A stretch of 64,000 bases of DNA from Euryodendron excelsum (lineage: Eukaryota; Streptophyta; Magnoliopsida; Ericales; Pentaphylacaceae), in the NCBI GenBank assembly GCA_033060915.1, contig CM065397.1, forward strand, positions 15,566,501 to 15,630,500. Direction: 5' to 3'. This document shows positions 1 through 11,262 of the stretch, piece by piece; the first letter of the stretch is position 1; each line of letters begins with the position of its first letter. A program made the translations under genes and the position numbers. The notes under the pieces were generated by a model. The model did not search any database. It was not told the origin of the DNA and worked only from the letters and a program-made list of their open reading frames with translations.

Positions 1-248
1 AAAGATGTCCAAAACATGGTATCTGGGCAAATCTTCTACTGTCAAATCATTGTGTGCAAGTGGTGCTCTATGTGCCCAAGGATGAAAGCCATATGATATT
101 ATATTGACCTATGAAAGCTCACTGAAGCAACTGATAAACATACCATTTCGATCAATATGAGATCTTAAAAACCGTTACCAAACCACAGAGAATCATATAA
201 AAAATTAACTTTACAAAAAAAATATGATTACCCACCTCCAATTGATTG
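1..248 (-). other. 3' UTR / downstream flank of the CXC-domain gene
   Basis: These bases lie directly downstream of the stop codon of the minus-strand CXC-domain gene and have no coding character. They probably hold its 3' UTR. I cannot place the polyadenylation site with confidence and the window edge cuts the region. Confidence 0.5.
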
Positions 249-3200
249 TCATTTCTTGCTACTACAATCTTGAGGATCATTTATATTATGACTGGTACTG
301 CCTTTGGAATCAATGCATGGCGTAAGAGGTGGGAAAGAAGGCACAGCCTGCCATATGAACTTCCGGCCACTTCTCAAGCCTGCCGAAGAGTTAGACCCAA
401 GCTCTTGCAAGTGACTATAGGGTGGAGAAGCACACTTTTTGTTTGGGGAGCTGACTTTCACTGCATTTTGGGTGTTAGAAATGTCCCTTAGTATCTCAGG
501 TGTGTCATCTTCCATTATATCATGAAGCTTCTTGTCAGAGTCAACTTCCTGGAGAAGTTTGATCCCTCCAAATTGAGCAACAGGGGTGACTGGTGAACTA
601 CGCCAATGAAGGGAACTCTTTGATGATAAATGGCCACTTCCAGGACATAATTGGGCTGTTGAGATAGTTGTCCAGTCACTTATTTTCGATGATGCTGAAG
701 AAACCATGGCTGTTGACGGCGGATTAGGCAGTGTTCTGAAATCACATACATTGGCCAATACATCATATCTCAGTGAGAATTCGTCCACTGTGTGTACATT
801 GCTATAATCCAATTCCTGATGACAAGAAACTAAATCTTTAATGTCTTCCCTGGCATTCAGTAACATGTCATGGTAATCGGAATTTCCAGACGATCCTGGT
901 GACTTTCCATATTGCAGCAAGGTAAGATTGGATTCAGGTGATGGGAGGCATCTTCTGGTAGAAAACTGAGATTTTGACAGATCCTTTCCATGGCTAGATA
1001 GTAAAAGCAGGAGCAATGGGTAAAAAAATAGTTATTTTCAAATATCTGGAGTATCCAAAATAATTGCGTTAGATTGAAAGGAATCTTACTCTGAGAACTG
1101 GAATGATGGTGTCAGAGGCGTCAAATTGAGAGGGTTACACAGCTCAGTCTGCAATAAACCATCTTGGCTTGGAGCTATATCCAGCTTCTCATCAAACGGG
1201 CTTTCAAATCTTCCATGAATGGGTTCTTTGCTCAACACATCCTTAGTCATGCCGTATTCTGGAAAAGCAAATGTTTTGGTAGAAATTAACAGAATCCGGT
1301 CCAAATAAAAAGCAAAAGAAATTATTTATCTTTTATTTCAACTAGAAGATCAAATCACACATGGTGAAAGAATTGTTATCCTGGCACGCTCAGTATAATA
1401 AGGATGTATGACCCCACAACTGGATTCATACCCACAGCATGCTTTTCATGCCCACCGAATATCAACTTGATTTGATGTGACTAGCTAGCTGGTTGAAAGG
1501 CCATTAAAAATTCGAATAAGATGCTAATTTTCAGGTAGTATTTGGATGGGATCGTTATCAACCTCAAGTAAACTTAATGTTTGCATGCAAGTTGAGCTAA
1601 CAAGAGTCTCCAATCCAAAGTGATGGATTTGGCAAAAGACGGGTTGACAAGAAGTTATAGGGGTGCCAGAATTGTAAAATGAGGTGTAATTTTGTCTTGC
1701 CCCATTTTTAGGTTACAAATAACTAATCGTGAAAATATCCCTCTTGATCAACTCCATAAGTTGATCATCTCTAGCAACCTCCCCAGAATAAAGAAATTAG
1801 CAGTACCCCAACAGGTCCTCAGAAGGAACTTTACAGTATGTAGTATTACAACCCCTAAGCCCATTTGGAAAGACATATATATCAGATAATCCCGCATCAC
1901 AATCAGAGATTCAGAATAGTCGAGACGAAAAACAAAATAAGGACCCCAAGAAAATATAAAGAATTTCCCACTCCTTCACTATGATACCCATATGTTTTTC
2001 AAGAATTTCTCCAATGCATATAACCTATGCAATACCAATCAAATCTTAAGTGCAATATTTTGGCAATATCATTATGGATGTAAACAATAGGCACCCACCA
2101 CAGCCAAGCTTTTAAATCTTAGTTCTTTCAGAAATTTATCTGAGTCAAAGAGGTTAACATGTGGAAGAGATGTTCTTCATTTAACATGGTCTTCTTAACT
2201 ACAATGGCATAAGAGAATATGAGAGGGATTTCTGTGAAGTATTACCTTCCTTTCTACCATAGATATTTTTACATCCTTCACACCGGCATCCACTAGAGCA
2301 TCCAACATTAGCCTTTTGAGATGAGCAGAGAATTGGACCAATTAGAATAAGCGCAAAAGCAGAAAGAGTGAGGAGCATGATGCCATAGATAAAGCAATAA
2401 GAGAACACACTACCTGATAGCACTCACAGTATTTTTTCAAACACATCGACTTCTTGCAATTGCACCCTCTTTTATGCCTTGCCGAGGATGGTGTTGAATT
2501 ATTCCCATCCTACAGGAAGTTCTTAAGATATTAATGTTTCTGTGTAAATGAGTGCTTTCGAGAATTTAAATTGTGAGAGTTCAATACCCCACTACTGTTT
2601 GCAGGAGAGTCAGTAACACGCTGTAGAATCTTTGGAGCAAATGCAAGTGGATTTCGAGATTCAATTTGTTGCCGAGTTTCAAGAACTGTGTCTTCATATT
2701 CAGGTGTGTTAAAGCACCCTTGGCAAGCACAAGGTTTGGCGCAATAGATTCCAGCAGCAAAACAGTCACAGTAACTGCAACAAGACAAGTTACATGGATT
2801 CACAACAGCAATGCAAGGCCTGCTAAAACAAAAGTTCAAGTTACTTACAGTTTTAAACATTTAGTTTTCTTACAATTGCAACGCTTGCAACCATCAACAT
2901 CATCAGTGGTCAATGCCTTCTTCCTGGAGAACTTAAACACATTGATCCTAGTAAAAAAATATGAGAAGCATTGATCCCAGTAAAAAAACATTAGAAGCAT
3001 TGAAAGACTAATTATGAGAGGAAACGAGCAGGCTTGCCTCTTCTTTTTGGGGCTTGATTGGTTCAACTCCTGAACAGCAGCACCAAGTTCGGAGATGGAC
3101 TTCCTTTTGTCACGTGGAGTTGTCTGATACTCACATTGCTTCAACAATGCAGGATCATTTGAAGGTTTCACAATTTGGGGAGACTGAGAAGCAGGAGAAC

Positions 3201-6200
3201 CTGTTGTTACTGAGGCCTGAGTTTCATGACTGCTATCTTCACCACTTGCTGAAACTCTCTCTCTCACATTTGATAAACTTTTGCTGTACGTTGTGCTTTC
3301 TGGTCGATGACTGCCCATAATAGATACAAATTTCCTCCCTTCTGTGTTTAGGTAACCTTTCTCAGCTGATTTCATGCTTCCAGTAGTACCACAACCCATG
3401 GGCATCACATTAATCACACTATTTAAGTGTAAGCCAATACCTGATGGCTTGGGAACTGTTGATCTAGTATTTCCACTATTTCTAGGAAAAGTCGTGAAAA
3501 TTGCGGGCTGGGTCAAGTTAATCAGCTGCCTTTCACTGGAAGTTGCGCTTTCTTCTATACAAGATGATTCAAAAACATCCAAGTCTTCAGGAGTAGGACT
3601 AGCAGGTAACCTTGAACTAGTTACATTATTTGATGGACCCCAAAAGTCAGGGCCGCTTGACATAATATTCTGTGGATCTTCTTCGAATCGAAGACAGCAT
3701 CTATGCATGCCGCCATGCTGTTGACCATACATTAACTGTTGCAATTATTCTACTGCAAAAAAGAGGTTTCCTAGAAAGGTTTGATGATGAAATACAAAAA
3801 ATAAAATCTACAAGCTCGCATGTTTATCTGCATCAACATTTGAAACAATAACAATCCTTCTCGTATACCAAACAAATATAAAGACCTTTATCCATAATGC
3901 CGTGATATTAGGGAACACAACCCAGCAATTATATACAGATGTCAAAAACTATGAGTTCATAGAGTGGTCTCTCAGTAGAATCATGGGTATCTTAATCATT
4001 CTAGGTAAAGTTACTCATTTTTGTTACAGTTTCCGTCATATCTTCTAAAAACAAAAAAAATACATGCACTATTTTACTTCTACTAGATTTTCGAACATGA
4101 GTCTTTTGAAAAAGCTTTAGTTTTAAGGAAACATAAATATCTCTTCACCTGTTACATAGTTAGTATCAGACCTTCCATCAATGTCCAAGGAAAAAGTGAA
4201 AAGAAAGCTCAAGCTTAGTTATCCGTACTAAGGATAGTATGGACAAGTGAAAATGGATGATTAATGCCTAAAAAGCACTGACACGAACATGACTCGACAT
4301 AGATATGCAAACACGGTGTTTTTAAAAAAAATCCAGAACACAACAAGGCGGGTACATGGCAAAAATATATAATTGTATATCTTTTTATATGCCATATACT
4401 ATATATAAATATATTATTCAATGCTAATAAAATATAAAAGATAACACTAATTAAAATTAAGAATCATGTCTTCCATAACTTAATTATCAACATCTCATTC
4501 CATAAAAAATTATAAAGATCATAATTCATAAAGTAAACCAAGATATCATTTAGCAAAATATTAAACCAAGATAAAATAGAACCAAAAATCATTACCAGAA
4601 ATCAGAAAGTTTATACAGATCTTCTTCTTCTTCTTCTTCTTCCCCTTGAGTCGATCAAATCTCAAGGGATTGGGGTTCTTAGGCTAGGGTCTCTCTCCCT
4701 CTCTTTCTAGACTGAACTGAACCTTTTTGTCTTTTTATTTTTTTTTATTTTTCATATTCAAGTTTTTAATATTACAAAATATACCCCGTCTTTTATTTTC
4801 AAAATTTGTAGTACAGCCTCAGCCATGTCCACACAAAGTGTCCAAAATCAAACATGCATGTCCAAGCCGTATCCACGGAGTGTCCGAAGACAAAAATTAA
4901 GAAAAAAACTGGACACATTTGACAAGCATACGGGAGCTTCAGCGCATAGTTATTGGGAAACTCATTTTAGAGGGGGAAATTTTCTTGGAAACACGTTTCC
5001 AATACCGATACAAAAAACTCATTTGGAAATTTTTGAAAAATGTTTCGGAAACACGAGGAAACTCTTGGGAAAGTTCTGAAAAACTCTTGGAATACTTTAT
5101 GGAAACTCTTGAAAAACTTAGGGGAAATGCTTCAGAAACTTGAAATCTTAATTTTCAAATTTTTTTTCCTTTAAGTTCTAACTAAGTATCTATGAAATTA
5201 TTCATGTAAGTTTTTCCTAAATTTTTCAAAGGTTTTCCCAAAGTTTTTCAAAGGTCTCCATTAAGTTTCTCAAAGGTCTCCTTCAAGTTTCGCGAAAGTT
5301 TCCTAATAAAATTCATAATAAGTTTCCCAATCGTTTCCCGTTTCCCGTTTTCCCTATATTTTTCGATCGCATTTCCCGATTCCGTTTCCCCTAACATTTC
5401 CCGCTTCTGCTTTTCATTTTGTTAACTATGCTTTGGTGAAGTGTCCATGCTACCTAGATTAATGCACATAACGCAATATAGAAAAATCAGGAAGCAATCC
5501 TTGATGATGTGCTTGCTGTAGAGAAAGCTAATGGGACATGCAACATAATTGGTGTAGAGCTGAGCTAAGCCAATGATTGTGCTGTTAAGCTTATCTAGTT
5601 TTAATTCTCTTCAATTAGTACTTTTAAATGATAATTGATTCATATGTTACAATACAGCTATAGAATTAATCCATTTGAATGTGCAAGACATGTTCAAAAT
5701 TAGTTATTTCTTTCTTTCTCTTGTTTACCATTCTACACTCCCAACCTTATAATCATTGTTTCTGACCTCAAGAATCCTATTTCATAAGTCTATAGCCTTT
5801 CCCCTTGCATTTATTCTACCCTAGCATTCAAAGGACATAATTCGCCTTTGTTACTCAATAGTTTGTTTACCCTTCCATATAGTGGAAACCCCAAAACCTT
5901 ACCTCCCAACACCCTCCATCTTAATACCATCACATTCAAATGGACGATTCGGCAAAAAAAGCCAAGGAGAGCTCCACAACAGAATATTCACACAGTTGAC
6001 CCTACGTAATTACAGAAAGTTGTTAAGTTGCATGCACAATAGAAAGTTTTTAATGCCATATCTTCAACAGGTTCGTTTGAGGCTTCTGTAGTGGTCTTGC
6101 TGCAATCTTCATATCCCTGAATGGGTGGCAAAGATTCCGGCAGAAACTGAGACACTCAATCCAATTCTTCATGTGTAATTCCTGCATGCTGCAAGTCTAA

Positions 6201-8587
6201 CTAAGGCATATACCAAGTGCATATCTATTTATTAGTCTGTAAGTAAAGATGCATATTACATACTGTCAGAAAAATATGATACTGCTTTTAATTTGGTGTG
6301 AGAAAGCAAGGATCAGCTGTTACCTGAGCCACTAAAAGTTCACAATGTCGTTCTTCAAAAGCTTGGTGTATAGTCAAGTCAGATTCAACTTTTGGGCACA
6401 AACTAGGAGGCATCTCACTGCCTCCCTGCTTCATTTCAGTTTCAACAGGCTTATTATTGAACGATGAATTTGCTTGCAAGTCCTCCCCAGCTAGCTCTAA
6501 CATGGATGGAAAAGTACCCAATGCCTTCTCTGCATCTTGTCCCATATTATTTTTGCTATCAAGTTTTGGTGTAATTTCATTTGAATCAGTACAATCATTC
6601 AGTGATCGAGGCATATCATCAGATTGTATCAAACTTAAACCGGATAAATGTGCAGAGTTTGCACAGTCCACCTCCACTGCATCAGCCAAGTATTCATCAA
6701 TACATCCTGAGGGACTAGCAGCTTGGTCTTGCACAGAGCCCTTGTTATCACAGTCTTTCTCAATGCAAGGGGCCAATGCACTGCTGCCTTGGGTTTTTGA
6801 TATCTCAAATTCATTTGAACCTATGATAATATTGTTACCTCTAACATCCTGTTGAGATAATTGTGCACCAGATAATTGAGGGCATCCAGGCCTGAGAAAA
6901 CAAATATTTTCACATTATTCATTCTAGTTCCATAATCTGTGTTCTTCAATCTGGGGGGGAAAAAAAGGTCCAGCAACAAAATTCAAGACAATCAAACCTT
7001 TTCAAATAAGATGTTTCTCGAAGTGGATTAAGACGAGGAGATGTGAAAACAATAGGAGGAGAACTAAGTCCTGGGAAGCCTGGTACCACAGGTGCTGCCT
7101 TCACAGGCTTTATAGGGGACAGGTTGCTTATGTAACTAAAAATAGTGGAATCCTGACATCAAAGGAAACAGGGATAAATAAGAATTCATTTTCCAAAGCA
7201 TTGTAAATGAATACTAGCACACCACAACTAAAAGAAGAGAAGTTCATTCCACAATGGTCACTACATGTTCTCCCCATGAATGATGCTTCTAAATAGATGC
7301 TTACATAGTAACATTTTAGAACTCAAAGAAAAAGGTTCCCCATGGAGTGGCACATCAAATGCTTCAATTTCTAAACAATTGTAACTCTGTTTCTTGCTAG
7401 TAGGGGGAGTGAAAAAGAACAGCGAACATGAACTCATATTTCTTGGTCTTTTGGTCCAAGCAAACAACAGCAGTCAACTCGACTTTGTATCGTACAATTA
7501 TTTGGCAAAGTTATCCAAGGTGTTGATCTCCTGTGATTAAACAAAAACAATGTAAATCACTAAACCTGTTTTATCTGAAAAGACAATGATTCCTAAAAGT
7601 TTTTATATTCCCCCAGCAAATCATGAGAATCAACTCAACTAACTCTGATAAAGGGATAGAAGAGTGAAGCTGAAATTTCTGTCGTGCTTCGGAATAAACG
7701 TTTCACATTCTTTTCTATTCCAAAACATTCTCAATAGCCAAACAAAGCTTCAAATCATGTGTTACGAAAAATTAAAAACTGGAACACAAGTCTCTCACAG
7801 TACAGACTTTCAGAGAACAAGTACTGAACAACAGCAAGAGTATCCATTTAGAGAGAGTAACAAAACCTACAAATCACCTCCCCCAACAAAATTAGAGTGA
7901 AATCAAAATCACCGATTTCAACAGGTAAAACCCAACTCTTAACCTAATTTTAATCCAAAACCCCAAATCTAATTTAACTCCAACAGAAACAAACAACTAC
8001 CACCTAACAATCTATTAATAAATCAATTCCTTAACTTCCAGAATATCCAAAGAAAATATCAAACTCATATGCTATGCAAAATCTAAAACTGCAGCACAAG
8101 TCTTCCAAAGTACAGACTTTCAGACAAAAATTGCTCAACAAAACCACACTAACCAAACCTTCTCCAAGTTACCTCCTGAATTTAACACGTAAAACCCTCA
8201 AAACTCGAACGCATTTCCCAACGATAGCCCAAAACCCCAAGCCTAATTTGACTTTCTCCAACAGAAACATTAACTACTCATCTAGCTAAATCCATTTACT
8301 AAAGTACTCATACAAGCTAAACAAACATTAAAACTAGAATGAGAATCACAATTCAAAATGGGTCCTATCCATATACATGAACACAAACACACACACACAC
8401 ACACATATATATATATTGGCTATCACAGCCCAAATCATCAAGGAACTGAGAAATTAAAGCAACAGAGAGAGTGAAAAAAATAGTATACTTGGATTGCAGT
8501 AGAGTCTGATGACGAGGTGGTGGCGGCGGCCATGGTGGTGGTGGGGCTGGTGTTGGTGGTGGTCTTGTCATTTTCAGAGGAGTCCAT
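249..8587 (-). CDS. Tesmin/TSO1-like CXC (CRC) domain protein, 10 exons, 960 aa
   Basis: Nuclear DNA-binding protein of the CPP/TSO1/LIN54 family; known members bind CHR-like TTYRAA sites and act in cell-cycle and floral-meristem control. Coding exons (minus strand, high to low): 8489-8587, 6998-7152, 6324-6891, 3038-3735, 2849-2947, 2588-2774, 2414-2509, 2246-2312, 1090-1258, 249-993. They sum to 2883 nt and all phases agree. Seen: an N-terminal SPIKPVK / SPPxVFTSP block (residues about 40-70), a [11 protein letters not shown] motif early in exon 4, CXC repeat 1 (C527 to N562, reading CKRCNCKK...YCDCF), the RNPLAFAPK hinge (580-588), CXC repeat 2 (C618 to N650) and a C-terminal [15 protein letters not shown] block ([11 protein letters not shown]). 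All family cysteines in both repeats are present. The start is the first ATG, in a Thr/Ala-rich leader. Exon 4 ends at a GC donor. At 960 residues it is longer than Arabidopsis TSO1. Orthology to one family member cannot be settled here. Confidence 0.93.
2941..3005. repeat. 29-30 bp tandem duplication at the exon 5 acceptor
   Basis: Two near-identical units (2941-2969 and 2970-2999) plus a partial third, each reading ATTGATCC.AGTAAAAAAA then AGAAGC. On the minus strand each unit carries a pyrimidine tract and the acceptor region of exon 5. Only the downstream unit keeps CTAG; the other reads CTGG, so a single acceptor survives. Confidence 0.8.
3736..6323. other. Intron 3 of the CXC-domain gene (2.6 kb)
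   Basis: No conserved exon is seen between the donor after exon 3 (CTCAG|GTAACA on the minus strand) and the acceptor of exon 4 (CAACAG|TTAATG). It contains a UTR-like block at about 4620-4740, sequence with scattered GACAC/GTGTC motifs at about 4270-4935 that resembles a common plant dispersed repeat, and a fold-back element at 4945-5430. Confidence 0.7.
4945..5430. mobile_element. Fold-back / TIR element rich in GGAAAC-GTTTCC
   Basis: The ends are inverted (CATAGTTA at left, TAACTATG at right). The left half is full of GGAAAC and GAAAAACTT words, the right half of GTTTCC and AAGTTTTTC words, so much of the element can fold on itself. A diverged relative lies at 32292-32736. No open reading frame. 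Probably a non-autonomous DNA transposon inserted in intron 3. A clear target duplication was not found. Confidence 0.65.
7735..8290. repeat. Diverged tandem duplication in intron 1
   Basis: About 7750-8000 and about 8065-8285 share, in the same order, GTTACGAAAAATTAAAAACT-like, GTACAGACTTTCAGA, AAAACCCCAA.TCTAATTTAACT-like and CTCCAACAGAAAC blocks. This is a local duplication of roughly 250-300 bp inside the first intron, now well diverged. No coding function is apparent. Confidence 0.6.
8385..8417. repeat. (CA)n-(TA)n compound microsatellite
   Basis: A run of CA dinucleotides followed directly by TA dinucleotides, within intron 1 of the CXC-domain gene. Confidence 0.9.
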
Positions 8588-8830
8588 TGCTTGAAACCTA
8601 CTCTTTCTGCATCCTTACCCCATTCTCTATCTCTCCACTTTCTCTCTCTAGTGATCTCCTCAAAACCGAGGACTCAACTGTGATGATAAAAATGGGGACA
8701 AAAAAAATAAATGTTTATTAAAAAGGAAAATAAAGAGAATCACAGATAGAATGTGAGAAGTCGGCTTTTAAATCACATCTATGAGCGGGAAAATTTAGCC
8801 AGCTAAGGCCGGACTGGGCCTAGCCCATCA
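8588..8830 (-). promoter_or_regulatory. 5' UTR and proximal promoter of the CXC-domain gene, with E2F-type site
   Basis: Upstream of the ATG (minus strand) lies CT/GA-rich sequence typical of a plant 5' UTR (about 8588-8700). Further up, the minus strand reads TTTTCCCGC at 8785-8793, matching the E2F consensus TTTSSCGC. No clear TATA box is seen. E2F control would fit a cell-cycle regulator of the LIN54 class, but that is inference from motif and family. Confidence 0.45.
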
Positions 8831-9442
8831 GAAACTACAATATGTTATTGGGTTTCCATCTATGGACCGAGCTAATGGACTAACCTGAACTAGTGTATTT
8901 GCATTTGGGCTAGAGGAGGTGGCTTGTGTACCAACTAGATCAACTTCAGTCCAATTTTTAAATATAAATCTATAATAATATATTGTAAAGTATTGTAATT
9001 CTTTAATAATCAATTGAAATACTGATGATGCACTATATTTATAGAAGCTTATTAGAATAATTAGCACTATCCAGCTTCCTATGGAATTGTTAAGGGGGAA
9101 TGAGAGAATAATCCCAGTAAACAGTTTTAGATCTGATTTTACACTACATACGATATTGTATTTCCCTCTTTACTAGCTCTGCTCTCACTTGGTTGTAGAA
9201 GGATCATGCTTAAGGGGCTACTACATTCACCTCAAGCTTGCATCATCATTTGAGCTTTGCTATATATTATTATTGAAAAATAAGATTTGAAAACATGAAC
9301 AATTAGTAAAAATTAGGAGAAAACCTGTTTATAAGGAATTCTCAGAGTATGATTTTTAAGAGTTTCTGAATTTTTTTTAAAATTATACTAAAATTTTTCA
9401 AATTTGCTATACATTAGAATTTTTTTTTAAAAAAAATTTATG
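8831..9442. other. Intergenic, no gene seen
   Basis: AT-rich sequence without a recognisable coding region. The minus-strand open frame at 8828-9067 shows no family features and looks like chance. Confidence 0.6.
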
Positions 9443-9780
9443 AGAGTTTTGTTTCTGTTAGACGTTTTAGGAAACAAGTTTTCCAAATGGAATGGAGTTT
9501 TTTGAAAACTAGGGCAAAATTTGTATTGTCCTTAGCATTTAACCACGTTTATTTGCCATCACTAAAAAACATATTGACTCAAGTGGAAACTCAAGTGGTA
9601 TACAAAAAAAGAGTACTAGTTTTGAAGAAAATATCTTTCTAGTGTTTTTGTCAACTATAAAAGTTGTATTACTTGCGAATTACAGGCCGACTTAAAACAA
9701 TTTGAGGCTCAATAAAACAACTTTAATGAGGCCTTTTAAATTTTTTACATTGTTTTTGGTTAAATCAATTTTTTCATTTA
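9443..9780. repeat. Duplicated block, copy 1 (holds the start of a hAT-like element)
   Basis: Matches 13014-13162 plus about 31655-31960, that is, the two flanks of the large LTR retrotransposon. Shared words include GTTTTCCAAATGGAATGGAG and TATTGACTCAAGTGGAAA on the left part and GAGGCCTTTTAAATTTTT on the right part. It is the unoccupied version of the retrotransposon's insertion site, minus about 130 bp. The last 100 bp (from CAGGCCGACTTAA) resemble the end of a hAT-like element cut by the 1.5 kb element at 9776. Confidence 0.75.
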
Positions 9781-10173
9781 ACTTTTTAGAGTTTATTTGT
9801 TCACTTCTTTTTCACAAGCTAAGCATGTTCTAACCTTGGGTGGGCTAGGTTGACAGTGGACATCAACAGGCAGGTTCTCAACTTTAATGGGCACAGATTT
9901 CATGGTGTAGGTGAAAAGACTGAAAGAGGTCAGAAAAGCTAAAATAAGTTCAATCCATCTGACCTTAAGATCAATAATCAAATATGGTTTAGGAACTCAA
10001 ATAATAAGTGAAATTTAAATATTGGTGCCTTCTACAAAAAATATCACAAATTGTTTTGGCTTATTGTTACCTTGTGATTGCTAGGACCAAATGCAAATGT
10101 TTGGACTTTGTTGCCTGTTATATAAAATAAAAGATGAAAAATGCTATTAAAGCCATAAAAAAGAAAAAGAAAA

Positions 10174-10213
<40 letters not shown>

Positions 10214-11262
10214 AGAAAAGCAGTCAAAGCACTATTACATTTCTAGCACAAGGCCATAGTAAACTAGGGGCACAAGCACCTTTTGTCTTGTTTTACTTTC
10301 CATTTGCCCAAGCATGCAGTCAACAAAATGGGGAGCCTTTCAAAACTTGGATTGACCAAAACATCCCCTTAAGGTTAATGGCCAGTTTTGGTACATGAAT
10401 GACGGATCAATACCCATTTGATTTTATTGATATTTGTAAGCTATTGTTTTGCTAATTAACGAGATATTTGACCTCTTAGAGCACCTAATTATGTTAGCCC
10501 CTCTTTCACCATTAGCTGAGTGAAAACAAATGAAATGGTCACACAATGACATTGATAAACCATTGCCAAATCACACATAAAAAAAAGGTTGTCATCTTAA
10601 TAAAAAGTAAGGATTTCCACTTGTCCGGGTAATAGGAGATTCCTGCTACTTGTGTACATGTCCAACTAAACATGATTTGCATATAAGAACATGGTTCTAC
10701 AACAATGGTAGTTAAAATAACACAATTCATAGACACGTAGATACACCAATATATTACACGTAACCTTTATAATAGGAGGTTTTTGTTGCCCGGGTAAGAG
10801 AAAATATTTTCGGTTAATACATAAGTGTTTGCATTAATGATTTAGGTGTTCAAAGTAGCTATGATATGATGCAAACAAATAACTATTAATATGACAAGCT
10901 TTAATGCATGGCCTTTCAATATTTTTTAGGTGGATGATTGGAAACAAGTTTCTTCCCTAATCCTTGCTCGATGTGATAAACTCGTATGCCGGTGCATGAA
11001 ATCCCCATAATCATATTTGAAACATGCCATGAGACTAATCATGTCTCCCACAAAAATTGGGACGGAACTTTGATTATTATTTGGGGAACAAAGAAAAACA
11101 AAAAAGCATGAGAACTGCATAAGAAATCAAGTGGACAGTATGGTGGATAACAATTACTAAGGTGTCTATGGCCACTCCCGTATGATGTTAGAATTCGCTT
11201 TTCTCCTGTAATTTTTTGTCTATAGTTTTCATTGAATTTCAGTTAATATGTATATATATATA
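9776..11262. mobile_element. 1.5 kb dispersed element, copy A
   Basis: Near-identical along its length to 57886-59402 in the same orientation, from ATTTAACTTTTTAGAG to a (TA)n tract after CAGTTAATATG. It contains a 36-base G run (10177-10212). Exon-like pieces occur on both strands: minus GNKVQTFAFGPSNHK before a GTAACA donor and PVDVHCQPSPPKVRTCLACEK; plus DDWKQVSSLILARCDKL after a TTTTTAG acceptor. Frames differ between the copies by small indels, so it is probably not coding now. No TIR or LTR is seen; the class is unknown, and a gene-fragment-capturing transposon is one reading. Confidence 0.7.
10177..10212. repeat. Poly-G run, 36 bases
   Basis: Uninterrupted G run inside element copy A. 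Copy B has a 37-base run at the same place. Exact length is unreliable in any assembly. Confidence 0.9.

Noticed and set aside
1692..1889. Plus-strand frame in intron 8 of the CXC gene
   Set aside because: Lies in intronic DNA without domain features.
3054..3724. Plus-strand open frames opposite exon 4
   Set aside because: They are antisense to the CXC exon and show no family features.
2845..3744. Uninterrupted 299-residue minus-strand frame as a single exon
   Set aside because: It reads through an in-frame 90 nt intron and starts after a stop; splice signals and the family alignment support separate exons 3038-3735 and 2849-2947.
8365..8571. Minus-strand 68-residue open frame rich in proline next to exon 1
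   Set aside because: It is another frame over exon 1 and a microsatellite; the CXC gene's frame explains the coding signal.
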